DNA of 64,000 bases from Gp6-AA40 sp963741135 (GTDB lineage: Bacteria; Acidobacteriota; Vicinamibacteria; Vicinamibacterales; UBA2999): positions 62,001-126,000 of the forward strand of contig CAVUHC010000004.1 in assembly GCA_963741135.1 (NCBI GenBank), given 5' to 3'. Within the stretch, counting starts at the first letter, position 1, and each line of letters starts with the position of its first letter. Below are positions 51,435 to 61,965 of this stretch, piece by piece. Position numbers and translations under genes: made by a program. The notes under the pieces were generated by a model, which was not told where the DNA came from, searched no databases, and saw only the letters and a list, made by a program, of their open reading frames with translations.

Positions 51435-53369
51435 CTACGTTCCAAGCACCCGGCGCACGACGTCGTTGTTCACCTGGATCTTCATGCCCTCTTTGGCCTT
51501 CGTCATGTAGGACGAGAAGAAGCGCTCGCGGCGTTCGTTCAGCAGCTGCGTGCGGAACGTCTCCCGCGCTTGTTTGAAGGCGTCAGGCGTCACATCAGCC
51601 CGCTCCGCCACGCGTACGATTACCGTACCGCTGGTGGTCGGGATTGGACCGCTGACTCCGCCGACCGGCAGGCTGAATGCCGCCTTGTCCACGTCGGCGC
51701 TGACGCCGATGTCGGGAAGCGGCGACCCGCGCGCGATGAGCGCCGTATCCTTGGCTTCCAGTCCCTGCGCCTTGGCGGCCGCGGCAAAATCTTTCGCCGA
51801 GCGCAGCGCGCTGGCAATCTCCGCGGCCTTCTGCTTGCTCAGTTCAGCCGCACGCACCTTGATGACATCCTCGCGCACGCGATCCTTCACTTCTTCCAGC
51901 TTCGGCACGTACGGATCGCGCTTGCCCGTCACCGTGATGTACACGGGACCGCGCGGCGACTGCAGCGCCTTGCTGACTTCACCGTCCTTCAGTTCGAACG
52001 CAGAGGAGGCTACTTGCGGCGCCGAGCCGATGACGGGTATGGGCTCGTCGCGCGCGAAGAAGTCCGACTCCGCGGCCGTCACGCCTGATTCCTTCGCAAT
52101 CGCGTCGACGTCCGCGGGTTTGGTAATCCGCGTGTCGAGGTCGCGAGTGCGATCGGCAATCTGCTGATCGACACGCTGCGAGGTAATCGTGTCAAGGATC
52201 TGCGCGCGCACCTCGTCGAGGGTGCGCGTGCTCGCGGGCTTCTTGTCGACGACCTTGATGATGTGGAAGCCGAACTGCGATTTCACGAGGTCGCTGATCT
52301 GTCCGGGCTGCATCGAGAACGCCGCGCTCTCGAATTCGGGCACCATGCGTCCCTTCGAGAAATAGTCGAGATCGCCGCCGGTCGCCTTCGATCCCTCGTC
52401 TTCCGAGTACTTCTTCGCAAGCCCCGCGAAATCGGCGCCCGGCGCCTTAGCCTGCTTGAGGATGTCCTCGGCCTGTTTGCGGACCGCCGCTTCATCCTTG
52501 CCGCCGTCGGTCTTCAGGAGAATGTGGCTCGCGCGCACCTGTTCCGGCGTCTGGAACTGCTGGACGTTGGCGTTGTAGTAGGCCTCCACATCCTGCGGCG
52601 ATACGGTAATACGCGAGCGCATCAGGTCTCGATCGAGCAGGAGATAGCGCACCTTGCGCTGTTCGCCCTTGCGGTATTCCGCCTGGTGCGCCTCGTAGTA
52701 GGACGCCACGTCCGCGTCGTTGACCGTCACCTTGTCCCGGAATTTGTCCGCGGTGAGCGCCACGACCTGCAGCTTCGCCTTCTCGTTCCGCGCCTTGTAC
52801 TCGCGCTCGAGATCCGCCTCCGACACCGCCATCCAGTTGGTCAGCGCCGAGCGGAGCTTGTCGATCATCATGCTGCGGCGGAGGTTCGCCTCGAAATCGC
52901 CCTTGGTCATCGGCGGGTACTGGCTCGCGAGCAGCTGCTCGTACCGCTGCTCGCCGATGAAGCGGCCGTTTTCCTGCAGCCCGGGAATCGCAAAGATCTG
53001 CTGCGCGAGCTCCTCGTCGCTGACGCGGATGCCCTGGCGCTCGGCTTCGGTCAGCGCCGCCTGCTCGTCGACCATCTGCTGAAGGATCTGCTGATCGATC
53101 CCGAGCTGTCGCAGCAGTTGTTCGTTGACGCCGGCGCCGTACGCCTGTTGGTACGACTGAATCTGGGTCTGGTAACGCCGTTGAAAGTCGAGGCCCCTGA
53201 TGTCGTGCCCGTCGACGGTGGCCACCACATCCGTCGAGGAGGCGCCCACCGACGTCCCGGTCGTGTCAAGGAAACTTGGGATGTAAAACGCGATGAATGT
53301 CAGCACCACCAGGGCAAGGCTCCACTTGAGCCAGTTCTTGTGCCGCCGCATTCGGTCGAGCATCGTCAT
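51435..53369 (-). CDS. ppiD: Peptidyl-prolyl isomerase PpiD/SurA-like
   Basis: A 644-aa inner-membrane-anchored periplasmic chaperone. It has a cytoplasmic start MTMLDRMRRHKNWLKW and one span LALVVLTFIAFYIPSFL. The SurA_N-type chaperone domain (about 45-230) is followed by a PpiC parvulin domain around residues 255-360 (VRASHILLKTDGG, YSEDEGSKATGGDLDYFSKG, QISDLVKSQFGFHIIKVV). A second, diverged C-terminal domain follows. Overall design and length match PpiD, which helps outer-membrane and secreted proteins fold at the Sec exit. The ATG at 53369 precedes a second ATG six bases later; longer frames add non-conserved residues. Confidence 0.88.
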   Translation of the reverse strand: MTMLDRMRRHKNWLKWSLALVVLTFIAFYIPSFLDTTGTSVGASSTDVVATVDGHDIRGLDFQRRYQTQIQSYQQAYGAGVNEQLLRQLGIDQQILQQMVDEQAALTEAERQGIRVSDEELAQQIFAIPGLQENGRFIGEQRYEQLLASQYPPMTKGDFEANLRRSMMIDKLRSALTNWMAVSEADLEREYKARNEKAKLQVVALTADKFRDKVTVNDADVASYYEAHQAEYRKGEQRKVRYLLLDRDLMRSRITVSPQDVEAYYNANVQQFQTPEQVRASHILLKTDGGKDEAAVRKQAEDILKQAKAPGADFAGLAKKYSEDEGSKATGGDLDYFSKGRMVPEFESAAFSMQPGQISDLVKSQFGFHIIKVVDKKPASTRTLDEVRAQILDTITSQRVDQQIADRTRDLDTRITKPADVDAIAKESGVTAAESDFFARDEPIPVIGSAPQVASSAFELKDGEVSKALQSPRGPVYITVTGKRDPYVPKLEEVKDRVREDVIKVRAAELSKQKAAEIASALRSAKDFAAAAKAQGLEAKDTALIARGSPLPDIGVSADVDKAAFSLPVGGVSGPIPTTSGTVIVRVAERADVTPDAFKQARETFRTQLLNERRERFFSSYMTKAKEGMKIQVNNDVVRRVLGT

Positions 53370-53402
53370 GATTTCATTCCTTCGAGCGTGTTTGAGCCCC
53401 TC

Positions 53403-53432
53403 ATCGTACGCTAGACGGCCGCGGGCCCGCAA
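53403..53432 (-). promoter_or_regulatory. Candidate promoter of ppiD
   Basis: On the - strand TTGCGG (53432-53427) and TACGAT (53408-53403) are 18 bases apart, 34 bases upstream of the ATG. Both hexamers are only partial matches. Confidence 0.3.
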
Positions 53433-53521
53433 CGGTTTCATGGTATATTTGACCGGTTTAGAAGGACTTAGCGGCCGTCAGCCGCCCCCCATGTCCGAGT
53501 TCGCTCCCGCCCCTGTCTGCG

Positions 53522-54622
53522 GTGACACCTATCTCCGCCAACTCTGACTTTCCTCATGACGTGGGGCGTGGTACTCGCCGTGCCGATCTCGCCACGCGAC
53601 TCAAAGGGCGCCTGCGAATGCTACGAACTCAGCTCGACCGCCGCGAGACGATGATCGAAGCCGTTCGCGAGGCCAACGCGACGTTGGAGCCCAAGAAAGT
53701 CGCTGGATGGCTGGTTCATCAGGCGCGCTCATGGATCCCCGCTCCCTGCTGGGCGGTCATCGCCCATGATGTCAACGGTGCGCTCAGTGTCATTGCCGAG
53801 GAGGGCCTGACCCCGAACCTGACGCCGTCGATGTGGGCGGCTGGCAACTGGGTGATGCGCAACGGCTCGGAATTTGTCGCAGGCGATCTGGCACGCGACA
53901 GCCGCGCCCCCAAAGGGGCGAGCGGCAGCGTCATCGGGTTTCCCCTTGTCTGCCGTCATCACACCGTCGGGGCCCTCGTGGGACTCGATCCGGTACCCTC
54001 TGCCACGGTTCCGGCGCTCGGTCCGGCGCTGGCGCTGTCATTCCGCTCGATTCTCGAGCCGCCGGCGATTGCGCTCGACAACGCGCTCGCCCTGCAGAAG
54101 GCAGAGGCGTTGTCGGTAACCGACGATCTGACGCGACTGTATAACTCGCGCTACCTCAACCTTGTGCTGCGACGCGAATCGAAGCGCGCCTCACGCAGTG
54201 GCCGTCCGCTGTCGCTCCTGTTCCTCGACCTGGACGGTTTCAAGCAGGTCAACGATACCCACGGCCATCAGGCGGGCAGTAAAGCGCTGGTCGAGGCCAG
54301 CGTCATCGTCCACCGCAGTGCTCGCGAGACCGACGTCTCGGCCCGGTTCGGCGGCGACGAGTTTGCTGTGATTCTGCCTGACACTGGCAGCGAGGGCGCT
54401 GTGGCTGTGGCGGAACGTATCCGGGACCGCATCAGCGCGTGCCAATTCCTGGCGTCCGACGGCTTATCCATACACTTGACTGCCTCCATCGGAGTCGCGA
54501 CCCTGCCGGATGTGGCTGCATCTGCCGAAGAGTTACTGCGAGCCGCCGACAAGGCGATGTACAGGGTCAAGGACGCGGGGAAGAACGGGATTCACATTGC
54601 TCAGGAGGCGTCCGCCTTCTGA
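53522..54622 (+). CDS. GGDEF diguanylate cyclase with GAF-like sensor
   Basis: A 366-aa protein. Residues about 45-190 look like a GAF-type sensory domain (SWIPAPCWAVIAHDVNGALS, GFPLVCRHHTVGALVGLD). The GGDEF domain (about 200-360) has LTDDLTRLYN-like SVTDDLTRLYNSRYLN, FLDLDGFKQVNDTHGHQAG and an intact active-site ARFGGDEFAVILPDTG, so c-di-GMP synthesis is likely. An RxxD inhibitory site is not evident before it. GTG 53522 is used. It is followed within 16 bases by mreB, so the two may be cotranscribed. Confidence 0.9.
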   Translation: MTPISANSDFPHDVGRGTRRADLATRLKGRLRMLRTQLDRRETMIEAVREANATLEPKKVAGWLVHQARSWIPAPCWAVIAHDVNGALSVIAEEGLTPNLTPSMWAAGNWVMRNGSEFVAGDLARDSRAPKGASGSVIGFPLVCRHHTVGALVGLDPVPSATVPALGPALALSFRSILEPPAIALDNALALQKAEALSVTDDLTRLYNSRYLNLVLRRESKRASRSGRPLSLLFLDLDGFKQVNDTHGHQAGSKALVEASVIVHRSARETDVSARFGGDEFAVILPDTGSEGAVAVAERIRDRISACQFLASDGLSIHLTASIGVATLPDVAASAEELLRAADKAMYRVKDAGKNGIHIAQEASAF

Positions 54623-54637
54623 AGAGGAGTATGCGAC

Positions 54638-55663
<1,026 letters not shown>

Positions 55664-55664
<1 letters not shown>

Positions 55665-55738
55665 CCGGCAGCCGGCAGCCGGCCGCCGGCAGACCTTCAT
55701 CGTGTTTTTCGCTGCCAGCTGCATGCTGCCAGCTGCGT
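55664..55738. repeat. GCCGGCA/GCTGCCA repeat between mreB and mreC
   Basis: Four tandem heptamers (GCCGGCA, GCCGGCA, GCCGGCC, GCCGGCA; 55664-55691) face a GCTGCCAGCTGCATGCTGCC run at 55711-55738 that is partly complementary. It forms a GC-rich imperfect hairpin in the 82-base gap between two cell-shape genes. Confidence 0.65.
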
Positions 55739-55746
55739 GCTACTGA

Positions 55747-56613
55747 ATGGCCCTCGTCGATATCCGCCAGCGTACCGGCTATCTCTTTCTCACGTTGATT
55801 GTCGGCCACGTCATCCTGATTTCCACGCAGGTCACGACCAACCGCGGAGTGCCGCTGTTCGAGGCGGTCGTGTTCGGTGCTTTTTCCGAAGTGCAGCGAG
55901 CCTCGAACGCGATGGGCGACGACGTCCGGCTCTGGTGGCAGGACTATTTCGCGCTCCAACAGGTGCGCGCCGACAACACCAAGCTGAAAGAGGAGCTCGC
56001 CGAGGTGCGCGTCCGGCTGCAGCAGGAGCGCGGCGCTGCGGAGCAGTCGCGAACACTGCAGAATCTGTTGAATCTCAAGACGAGCGTCACCCTGTCGACG
56101 ACCGCCGCGAATGTCATTGCCGGCGGCGCAAGTCCCGAGTTCAGGACGATCACCATCGACAAGGGAACGAACGAGGGGCTTCGGCCGGATATGGCGGTGA
56201 TTGCGCCGGCAGGAGTCGTCGGGAGGATCATCCTGCCGACTGGCAGGGCCTCAAAGGTTCAGCTTCTCATCGATCGCAATGCTGCGGCCGGGGCCATCGT
56301 CGAGCGCACGCGAGCGCAGGGAGTCGTCATCGGCTCGGGCGCTGAGCAGATGAGGATGGATTACGTGGCGGGTTCGGCGGACATCAAGGCGGGTGATACC
56401 GTCGTGACCTCAGGCATCGATGGCATTTACCCTAAGGGCTTTGTCATAGGTCAGATAGAATCAGTACAGCGGGGCGCGGGCGTGTACAGCACGATCGTGA
56501 TTCGCCCCGCCGTAGATTTTTCGGCGCTGGAAGCGGTGCTCGTTGTTCAGACGCCGGCGGCAGCGGTCCCTGGCGCTGTCGCGGCTCCCGGTTCGAACCA
56601 GGATCACGAGTGA
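55747..56613 (+). CDS. mreC: Rod-shape protein MreC
   Basis: A 288-aa protein: short cytoplasmic start, membrane span LFLTLIVGHVILISTQVTTN, coiled coil around residues 70-105 (VRADNTKLKEELAEVRVRLQ), then the two-beta-barrel MreC domain (RTITIDKGTNEGLRPDMAVI, AGVVGRIILPTGRASKVQLL, KAGDTVVTSGIDGIYPKGFV). It links MreB to the periplasmic wall enzymes. A Pro/Ala-rich tail follows. It overlaps mreD by four bases. Confidence 0.92.
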   Translation: MALVDIRQRTGYLFLTLIVGHVILISTQVTTNRGVPLFEAVVFGAFSEVQRASNAMGDDVRLWWQDYFALQQVRADNTKLKEELAEVRVRLQQERGAAEQSRTLQNLLNLKTSVTLSTTAANVIAGGASPEFRTITIDKGTNEGLRPDMAVIAPAGVVGRIILPTGRASKVQLLIDRNAAAGAIVERTRAQGVVIGSGAEQMRMDYVAGSADIKAGDTVVTSGIDGIYPKGFVIGQIESVQRGAGVYSTIVIRPAVDFSALEAVLVVQTPAAAVPGAVAAPGSNQDHE

Positions 56614-57116
56614 AAACGGCCGGCGTTTTCATCGCGATAGCTCTGGCGCTGGCGTTGCAGTCGAGTCTTGCTCGATTCGTGGTCCGGGGGACGGTAGCGC
56701 TGGACCTCGTGCTCATCGTGGTCGTCTACGTTGCGCTCACCACCGGGCCGGTCACCGGGATGCTTGCCGGGAGCGTCGCGGGTATCGCGCAGGATGCGCT
56801 TTCCAGCGGTACTCTTGGCATCGGAGGCCTGGCGAAGACGATCGTGGGTTTCGCGGCCGGCGTGATCGGCCAGCAGTTCATCGTGACGGCCGCGTTTCCG
56901 CGCTTCGTGATGTTCGTCGCAGCGACGATCGTGCACGCGGCGTTGTTCATGGGGTTGTATGTGCTGCTCGGGCTGCGGGAGTTTCCCTCGCCCTGGGTGG
57001 CGGTATTCAGTCAGTCGGTTGCGAACGCGGTGGTTGGCATGATCGCGTTCACGATCATCGAGGCGCTTCCTGGCGCGATGGATCGCCGAAGGTTCTCGAA
57101 ACGCGCGAGACGGTAA
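56610..57116 (+). CDS. mreD: Rod-shape protein MreD
   Basis: A 168-aa integral membrane protein with about five spans (FIAIALALALQSSLARF, ALDLVLIVVVYVALTTG, FVMFVAATIVHAALFMGLYV). GMLAGSVAGIAQDALSSGTL is the characteristic MreD segment. Its GTG start overlaps the mreC stop (GTGA). MreD works with MreC in the elongation complex. The sequence identity of MreD is always low, so order in the cluster supports the call. Confidence 0.88.
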   Translation: MKTAGVFIAIALALALQSSLARFVVRGTVALDLVLIVVVYVALTTGPVTGMLAGSVAGIAQDALSSGTLGIGGLAKTIVGFAAGVIGQQFIVTAAFPRFVMFVAATIVHAALFMGLYVLLGLREFPSPWVAVFSQSVANAVVGMIAFTIIEALPGAMDRRRFSKRARR

Positions 57117-57127
57117 CACGAGTGTGG

Positions 57128-57149
57128 GGGCGGGTCTGCAGACCCGCCC
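57128..57149. repeat. Perfect 22-bp palindrome (GGGCGGGTC/GACCCGCCC type)
   Basis: Perfect inverted symmetry centred between 57138 and 57139, in the 45-base gap between mreD and mrdA. A related element with a loop lies at 60211-60231. It may be an intergenic hairpin repeat; no T-run follows. Confidence 0.75.
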
Positions 57150-57161
57150 GAAGACAAACCT

Positions 57162-59122
57162 ATGGCAGTCACAGAAGATCGCCGCCGCATCACCGTCCGC
57201 CTGACCGTACTGCAGGTGGGCGCCGTCGTGGTGTTCGCCACGCTCGCCATCAGCTTCTGGCTCCTGCAGATCGTGCAGCACGCCAAGTTCGAGGAGATGG
57301 CGGAGAACAATCACCAGCGGACGTTAGCGCTGCGAGCGCCGCGCGGCATCCTGTACGACCGCAACGGACAGGTGCTCGTCGAGAACCGCCACTCCTTCAC
57401 CATCTCCATCGTCCGCGAACACACCAAGGATATGGACCGTACGGTCCAGCTGTTGTCGGCGGTCGCCGGTCTCGACCCGAAGGACGTCGAGGCGATCGTC
57501 GCGCGACACCGCAGCGAGCCGAGCTACCGACCGATCGTGGTCGTCGAAGACGCGTCCCTCGCGCAGGTGGCCGCGATCACGGCGCGGCGGCTCGACTTCG
57601 AGTTGCCCGACGTTGTCGTCGAGGAAGTGCCGACGCGCCAGTACCCGGCCCTGGCGGCGCATCTGTTCGGGTATGTGGGCGAGGTCAACGACGCGATGGT
57701 GGCGTCGGACAACACGCTCAGGAGTGGGGACATCGTCGGCCAGTCGGGCATCGAGAAGATCTACAACGGGCTGCTGAAGGGGGAGGACGGCGCCAAGGTC
57801 GTGGTCGTCAACAGCCTCGGCCGGGAAATACGCACGCTCGACGAAGAGCCGCCGACCGAAGGCAAGCGGATGCAACTCACCATCGACTACGACGTGCAGA
57901 AAGCAGTCGAAGACGGCTTCAAGGGGCTCGCGGAGTCGGGCATTGCGACGGCAGGCGCCGCCGTCATCCTCGACCCGTCGAACGGGGAGGTGCTCGCGTT
58001 CACGAGCCAGCCCGCATACGATCCGAACGCGTTTGCAGCCGGTATCGATCGCGCCACATGGAATTCGCTCATGTCGGACGATGAGCGGCCTCTCAACGAC
58101 CGCGCGATCCAGGGACGCTACTCGCCGGGGTCGACCTTCAAGATGGCTGTCGCGCTGTCGGCGCTCGAAGAAGGGGTCATCACGCCTGACTTCAAAGTGC
58201 ACTGCACCGGCAGCGCCAATTTTTACGGCAACATCTTTCAGTGCTGGAAAAAGGGCGGCCACGGCACCATCGATCTTCGGCACGCGATCGAGCAGTCGTG
58301 CAACGTGTTCTTTTATACCGTCGGGAACATGGTCGGCGTCGACAAGATCAACAAATGGGCGACGCTCCTCGGCATGGGCGTCCGAAGTGGTATCGACCTG
58401 CCCAACGAGGTCACCGGTCTCGTGCCGTCCACGGAGTGGAAGCGACAGAGGATGCACGAGAAGTGGTACCCGGAGAGACGATCTCGGTGGCGATCGGTCA
58501 GGGCGCGGTCTCGGTGACACCAGTGTCGATGGCGGTCTACATGGCGACGCTCGCGAACGGCGGAACGCGGGTCACGCCGCACCTGGTGAAGGCAGTCGAC
58601 CAGAACGATGGCAAGGGCTGGGTTCCGGTTCCGACCCCGGCGCCGCAGTCGAAGGTCGACATCGATCCCGACAAGCTGCAGGCGATCCGCGACGGTCTGT
58701 GGATGGTCGTGAACGGCGCCGGCACGGGTCACAATGCACAGCTGAAAGGGTACGACGTGTCCGGTAAGACTGGTACGGCACAGGCCATCTCGCTCAAGGG
58801 CGGCAAGGGCCGGACAGAGAAGCGCTTCCAGGATCACGGCTGGTTCGTCTTCTTCGCGCCTCGCGATCATCCGCAGATTGCGGGCGCCATCCTGGCCGAG
58901 AATGGCCTCCACGGATCGAATGCCGCGATCGTCGCCAAGCACGTGATGGAAGTCTTCTTCGCGAAGAAGGAAGGGCGGCCGCTGCCGGAGCTGAGAATGC
59001 CCGGTGCGGGCGGACCCCCGGTGCCAACCGACACTCCGAACTCGCTGCCGCCAGTCGCGGCGCAGCCTCCCACGCCGCCGCCGACGGCAACCGCGGCGAC
59101 CGTCGCCGTCGGAACCAGGTAA
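57162..59122 (+). pseudogene. mrdA: Penicillin-binding protein 2 (MrdA), frameshifted by one missing base
   Basis: PBP2, the elongation transpeptidase. It has an N-terminal span VGAVVVFATLAISFWLLQI and dimerisation/pedestal domain LRAPRGILYDRNGQVLVENR. The transpeptidase active-site Ser324 is in RYSPGSTFKMAVALSA, with SxN motif EQSCNVFFYTVGN. The frame shifts near 58471, where ACCCGGAGAG should read ACCCGGGAGAG; this restores KWYPGETISVAIGQG. The second part then supplies DVSGKTGTAQAISLKGG and GWFVFFAPRDHPQIAGA. Restored length is about 653 residues, including a Pro-rich tail. Conserved sequence on both sides argues for a base-call error. Confidence 0.87.
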
Positions 59123-59126
59123 GGAC

Positions 59127-60212
59127 ATGTTCGAGCGCCGGCTCTATTACCACATCGACTGGGCAATGCTGGCAGGGATCCTCGCGCTGTGCGCGATTGG
59201 TCTGGCGCAGATATTTAGCGCCACTGGCGGCTTCACCGGCATCTACTACACGCAAATCTACGGGATCGTGCTGGGCCTGTTCGCGATGGCGGTCTGCCTC
59301 ACGATCGACTACCGGTCGCTTGCCGACAAGTCACATTGGATTTTCCTCGCGGTGCTCCTGCTCTTGATGTACGTCCTCTTCTTCGGCGTCATCCGCGGCG
59401 GCTCGCGGCGCTGGATCGATCTCGGGGTCGTCAACCTGCAACCATCCGAGTTCGCGAAGGCGGCGCTCGCCCTCGTGCTGGCCAAGTTTTTCGGCGACAG
59501 CCGCCGCGGCGCGATCAGCCGCGAAGACCTCGCGATCGCGGCCTGTATAACCGCGGTCCCGCTCATCCTCGTCGCGCGCCAGCCGGATCTCGGAACTGCA
59601 GTGACGCTGATCCCGGTGGCGTTCGCCATCGCGTACGTCGCCGGCATGCCGATGCGGATCATCGGCGTCCTCGCGCTCGTGGCGGTGCTGGTCGCGCCGG
59701 TTGCGTGGAAATTCGCGCTGCAGGACTACCAGCGCGGGCGCATTTCGACATTTCTCGATCCCGCGCAGGATGCCAAGGGCGCGGGGTACCAGCAGATTCA
59801 GGCGCGGATCACCGTGGGATCCGGCGGTCCGTGGGGAAAAGGGTTCACGAAGGGAACGCAGGGCCAGTTGCGGTTCCTTCCGGTCGCACATAATGACTTC
59901 ATCTTTTCGGTGCTTGCCGAGGAGCAGGGATTCGCGGGCGTGCTGGTCACGCTCGGGTTGTATCTGTTCGTGATTCTTCGCGCGATCGAGGCGGCACGGC
60001 TTGCCAAGGATCGAGTGGGCGCGTACCTGGTGCTGGGGGTGCTGGCCAGCTTCACGTTCCAGGTGATTTACAACGTAACGATGTCGGCCGGCCTCGCGCC
60101 GGTCAAGGGATTGACGCTTCCGCTCATGAGCTACGGCGGCTCCTCCATGATTGCAACCTTGGCGGCGTTCGGCCTGATTCTCAACGTACGGATGCGTCGT
60201 TTTACAAATTAG
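59127..60212 (+). CDS. rodA: Rod-shape SEDS glycosyltransferase RodA
   Basis: A 361-aa polytopic protein. SEDS family hallmarks include IRGGSRRWIDLGVVNLQPSE, FAKAALALVLAKFFG, ILVARQPDLGTAVTLIPVAF and LRFLPVAHNDFIFSVLAEEQ, ending LTLPLMSYGGSSMIATLAAF. RodA polymerises glycan strands of peptidoglycan with its partner PBP2, encoded just upstream (4-base gap). The ATG at 59127 follows AAGGA at 59120-59124. About ten spans are expected, and all blocks are in one intact frame. Confidence 0.95.
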   Translation: MFERRLYYHIDWAMLAGILALCAIGLAQIFSATGGFTGIYYTQIYGIVLGLFAMAVCLTIDYRSLADKSHWIFLAVLLLLMYVLFFGVIRGGSRRWIDLGVVNLQPSEFAKAALALVLAKFFGDSRRGAISREDLAIAACITAVPLILVARQPDLGTAVTLIPVAFAIAYVAGMPMRIIGVLALVAVLVAPVAWKFALQDYQRGRISTFLDPAQDAKGAGYQQIQARITVGSGGPWGKGFTKGTQGQLRFLPVAHNDFIFSVLAEEQGFAGVLVTLGLYLFVILRAIEAARLAKDRVGAYLVLGVLASFTFQVIYNVTMSAGLAPVKGLTLPLMSYGGSSMIATLAAFGLILNVRMRRFTN

Positions 60213-60231
60213 GCGGATCTACGGTCCGCCT
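60211..60231. repeat. AGGCGGA/TCCGCCT stem-loop
   Basis: A 7-bp perfect stem with a 7-base loop begins inside the rodA stop codon. It belongs to the same GGCGG-type hairpin class as 57128-57149. The remaining 116 bases to the RNase gene hold no clear gene; a short hydrophobic frame starts at 60251 but continues out of phase into the RNase gene and is not supported. Confidence 0.65.
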
Positions 60232-60347
60232 CTACGAGGCCACTACCGACATGACTGCGCTTCTCTGGATTCTGCTGACGTACCTCATGGTGCGCTCGGC
60301 GGAGCTCCGTCTGGCGCCGCGTGCGTGGCCGTCCGGGAGCTTCGGGC

Positions 60348-61952
60348 ATGACCAAGGAGATGATCATCTCCTCGAGCGCCCACGAAACACGGGTCGCAAT
60401 CCTCGAGGACGATCAGGTTGCCGAAATCTTCATCGAACGCGAGCATCAGCGCGGCGTTGCTGGCAATCTCTACAAGGGCCGGGTATCCAAAGTGCTGCCC
60501 GGCATGCAGTCGGCGTTTGTTGACCTCGGTCTCGAGCGCGACGGCTTCCTCTACGTATCCGATGTCGTAGCGACGTTCGAGGAGTTCGACCGCCTCGAAA
60601 CAGACGAAGACGATCCGCTTCCACCAGCTTCCGCGCCCACGGCCAATGGGGGCGCGGCGGCAAGGCCCGCTCCGGGCACGTCGGGAGGGCCGAGCCGCGG
60701 CGGGCGGCGGGACCGCGAGAAAGGCCCTGAGCCGAAAATCGAGGAGCTTCTCAAGGAAGGGCAGGAGATCATCGTCCAGGTCGCGAAGGAACCGATCGGG
60801 ACGAAGGGTGCGCGCCTGACGTCGCACGCCACCATGCCCGGCCGATTCCTGGTGTTCATGCCGACGGTCGACCACGTTGGCGTCTCGCGCAAGATTGACT
60901 CGCGCGACGAGCGCAGCCGGCTCCGGGGCATTGTCCGGGAATTCCGCGAGTTGCACGGCTTCACCGGCGGCGTCATCATCCGCACCGCTGCCGCCGGGCG
61001 GCCCAAGGACGACATCGTCTCGGACCTGAGCTACTTCCACAAGGTCTGGACCGAGATCCGCCAGAAGTCCGAGACATCCCGCGCGCCCGCCGTGGTCTAT
61101 CGCGAGCAGAGCCTCGTGGCCAAGCTGCTTCGAGACCTGCTGACCGAGGAGTATTCGGCGATTCGCATCGACAACGAGCTGGAATTCCGGCGCGTCTACG
61201 AGCTGATCGAGCGCATCATGCCCCCCCTTGCGCCGAAGGTGAAGCTGCACAACAAGGACTATCCAATCTTCGAGGAGTACGGCGTCCAGGCGGAGATCGA
61301 TCGCGCGCTGCGCAGCAAGGTGTGGCTCAAGTCCGGCGGCTCGATCGTCATCAACCAGACCGAGGCGCTCGTCGCGATCGACGTGAACACCGGCCGATAC
61401 GTCGGCAAAAAGACGGCCGGACGTCTCGAGGACACCATCCTCAAGACGAACCTCGAGGCCGTGAAGGAGATCGTCCGGCAGATCCGCCTGCGCGACCTCG
61501 GCGGCATCATCGTGCTCGATTTCATCGACATGGAAGAGAAGAAGAACCGCCAGAAGGTGTTCCAGACGGTGGAGCAGGAGCTTCGGAAGGATCGTTCCCC
61601 CTCGAAGGCGTTGCAGGTATCGGACTTCGGTCTCGTGATCATCACGCGTAAGCGCGTGAAGCAGAGCCTCGAGCGCGTGCTGACCGAGCCGTGCCCCTAT
61701 TGCGCAGGCAGCGCCGTCATCAAGTCGCGCTCGACGATCTGCTACGAGATCCTGTCAGAGGTGAAGAAGATCAGCGGCGACCTGGATGGCGAGAGCCTCG
61801 TGCTGCGGGTGAACCCCGACATTGCGCGCGCCCTGAAGGACGAAGAGCGCGCGGTATTCAAGGAGCTGAAGCAGGCAATCGGCCGTGAGATCGCGGTGAA
61901 GCCGGATGTCCAGCTTCACCACGAGCAGTTCGATCTGATGGCTGTTGGATAG
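60348..61952 (+). CDS. rng: Ribonuclease E/G family endoribonuclease
   Basis: A 534-aa protein. An N-terminal S1 domain (about 35-145: GNLYKGRVSKVLPGMQSAFV, GFLYVSDV) is interrupted by a low-complexity acidic/Pro/Gly insertion of about 60 residues. The catalytic DNase I-like part has LVAIDVNTGRYVGKKTAGR and GGIIVLDFIDMEEKKNR, with the Asp pair that binds Mg. The Zn-link CPYC is near residue 450. No C-terminal degradosome scaffold exists, so it is RNase G-like. The ATG at 60348 is chosen; GTG 60321 adds nine residues. Confidence 0.92.
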   Translation: MTKEMIISSSAHETRVAILEDDQVAEIFIEREHQRGVAGNLYKGRVSKVLPGMQSAFVDLGLERDGFLYVSDVVATFEEFDRLETDEDDPLPPASAPTANGGAAARPAPGTSGGPSRGGRRDREKGPEPKIEELLKEGQEIIVQVAKEPIGTKGARLTSHATMPGRFLVFMPTVDHVGVSRKIDSRDERSRLRGIVREFRELHGFTGGVIIRTAAAGRPKDDIVSDLSYFHKVWTEIRQKSETSRAPAVVYREQSLVAKLLRDLLTEEYSAIRIDNELEFRRVYELIERIMPPLAPKVKLHNKDYPIFEEYGVQAEIDRALRSKVWLKSGGSIVINQTEALVAIDVNTGRYVGKKTAGRLEDTILKTNLEAVKEIVRQIRLRDLGGIIVLDFIDMEEKKNRQKVFQTVEQELRKDRSPSKALQVSDFGLVIITRKRVKQSLERVLTEPCPYCAGSAVIKSRSTICYEILSEVKKISGDLDGESLVLRVNPDIARALKDEERAVFKELKQAIGREIAVKPDVQLHHEQFDLMAVG

Positions 61953-61965
61953 GCTCGAATCCTCT

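Noticed and set aside
60251..60352. Short hydrophobic + strand ORF between rodA and the RNase gene
   Set aside because: Starts like a membrane peptide (MTALLWILLTYLMV) but has no stop before running out of phase through the RNase gene; no conserved feature.
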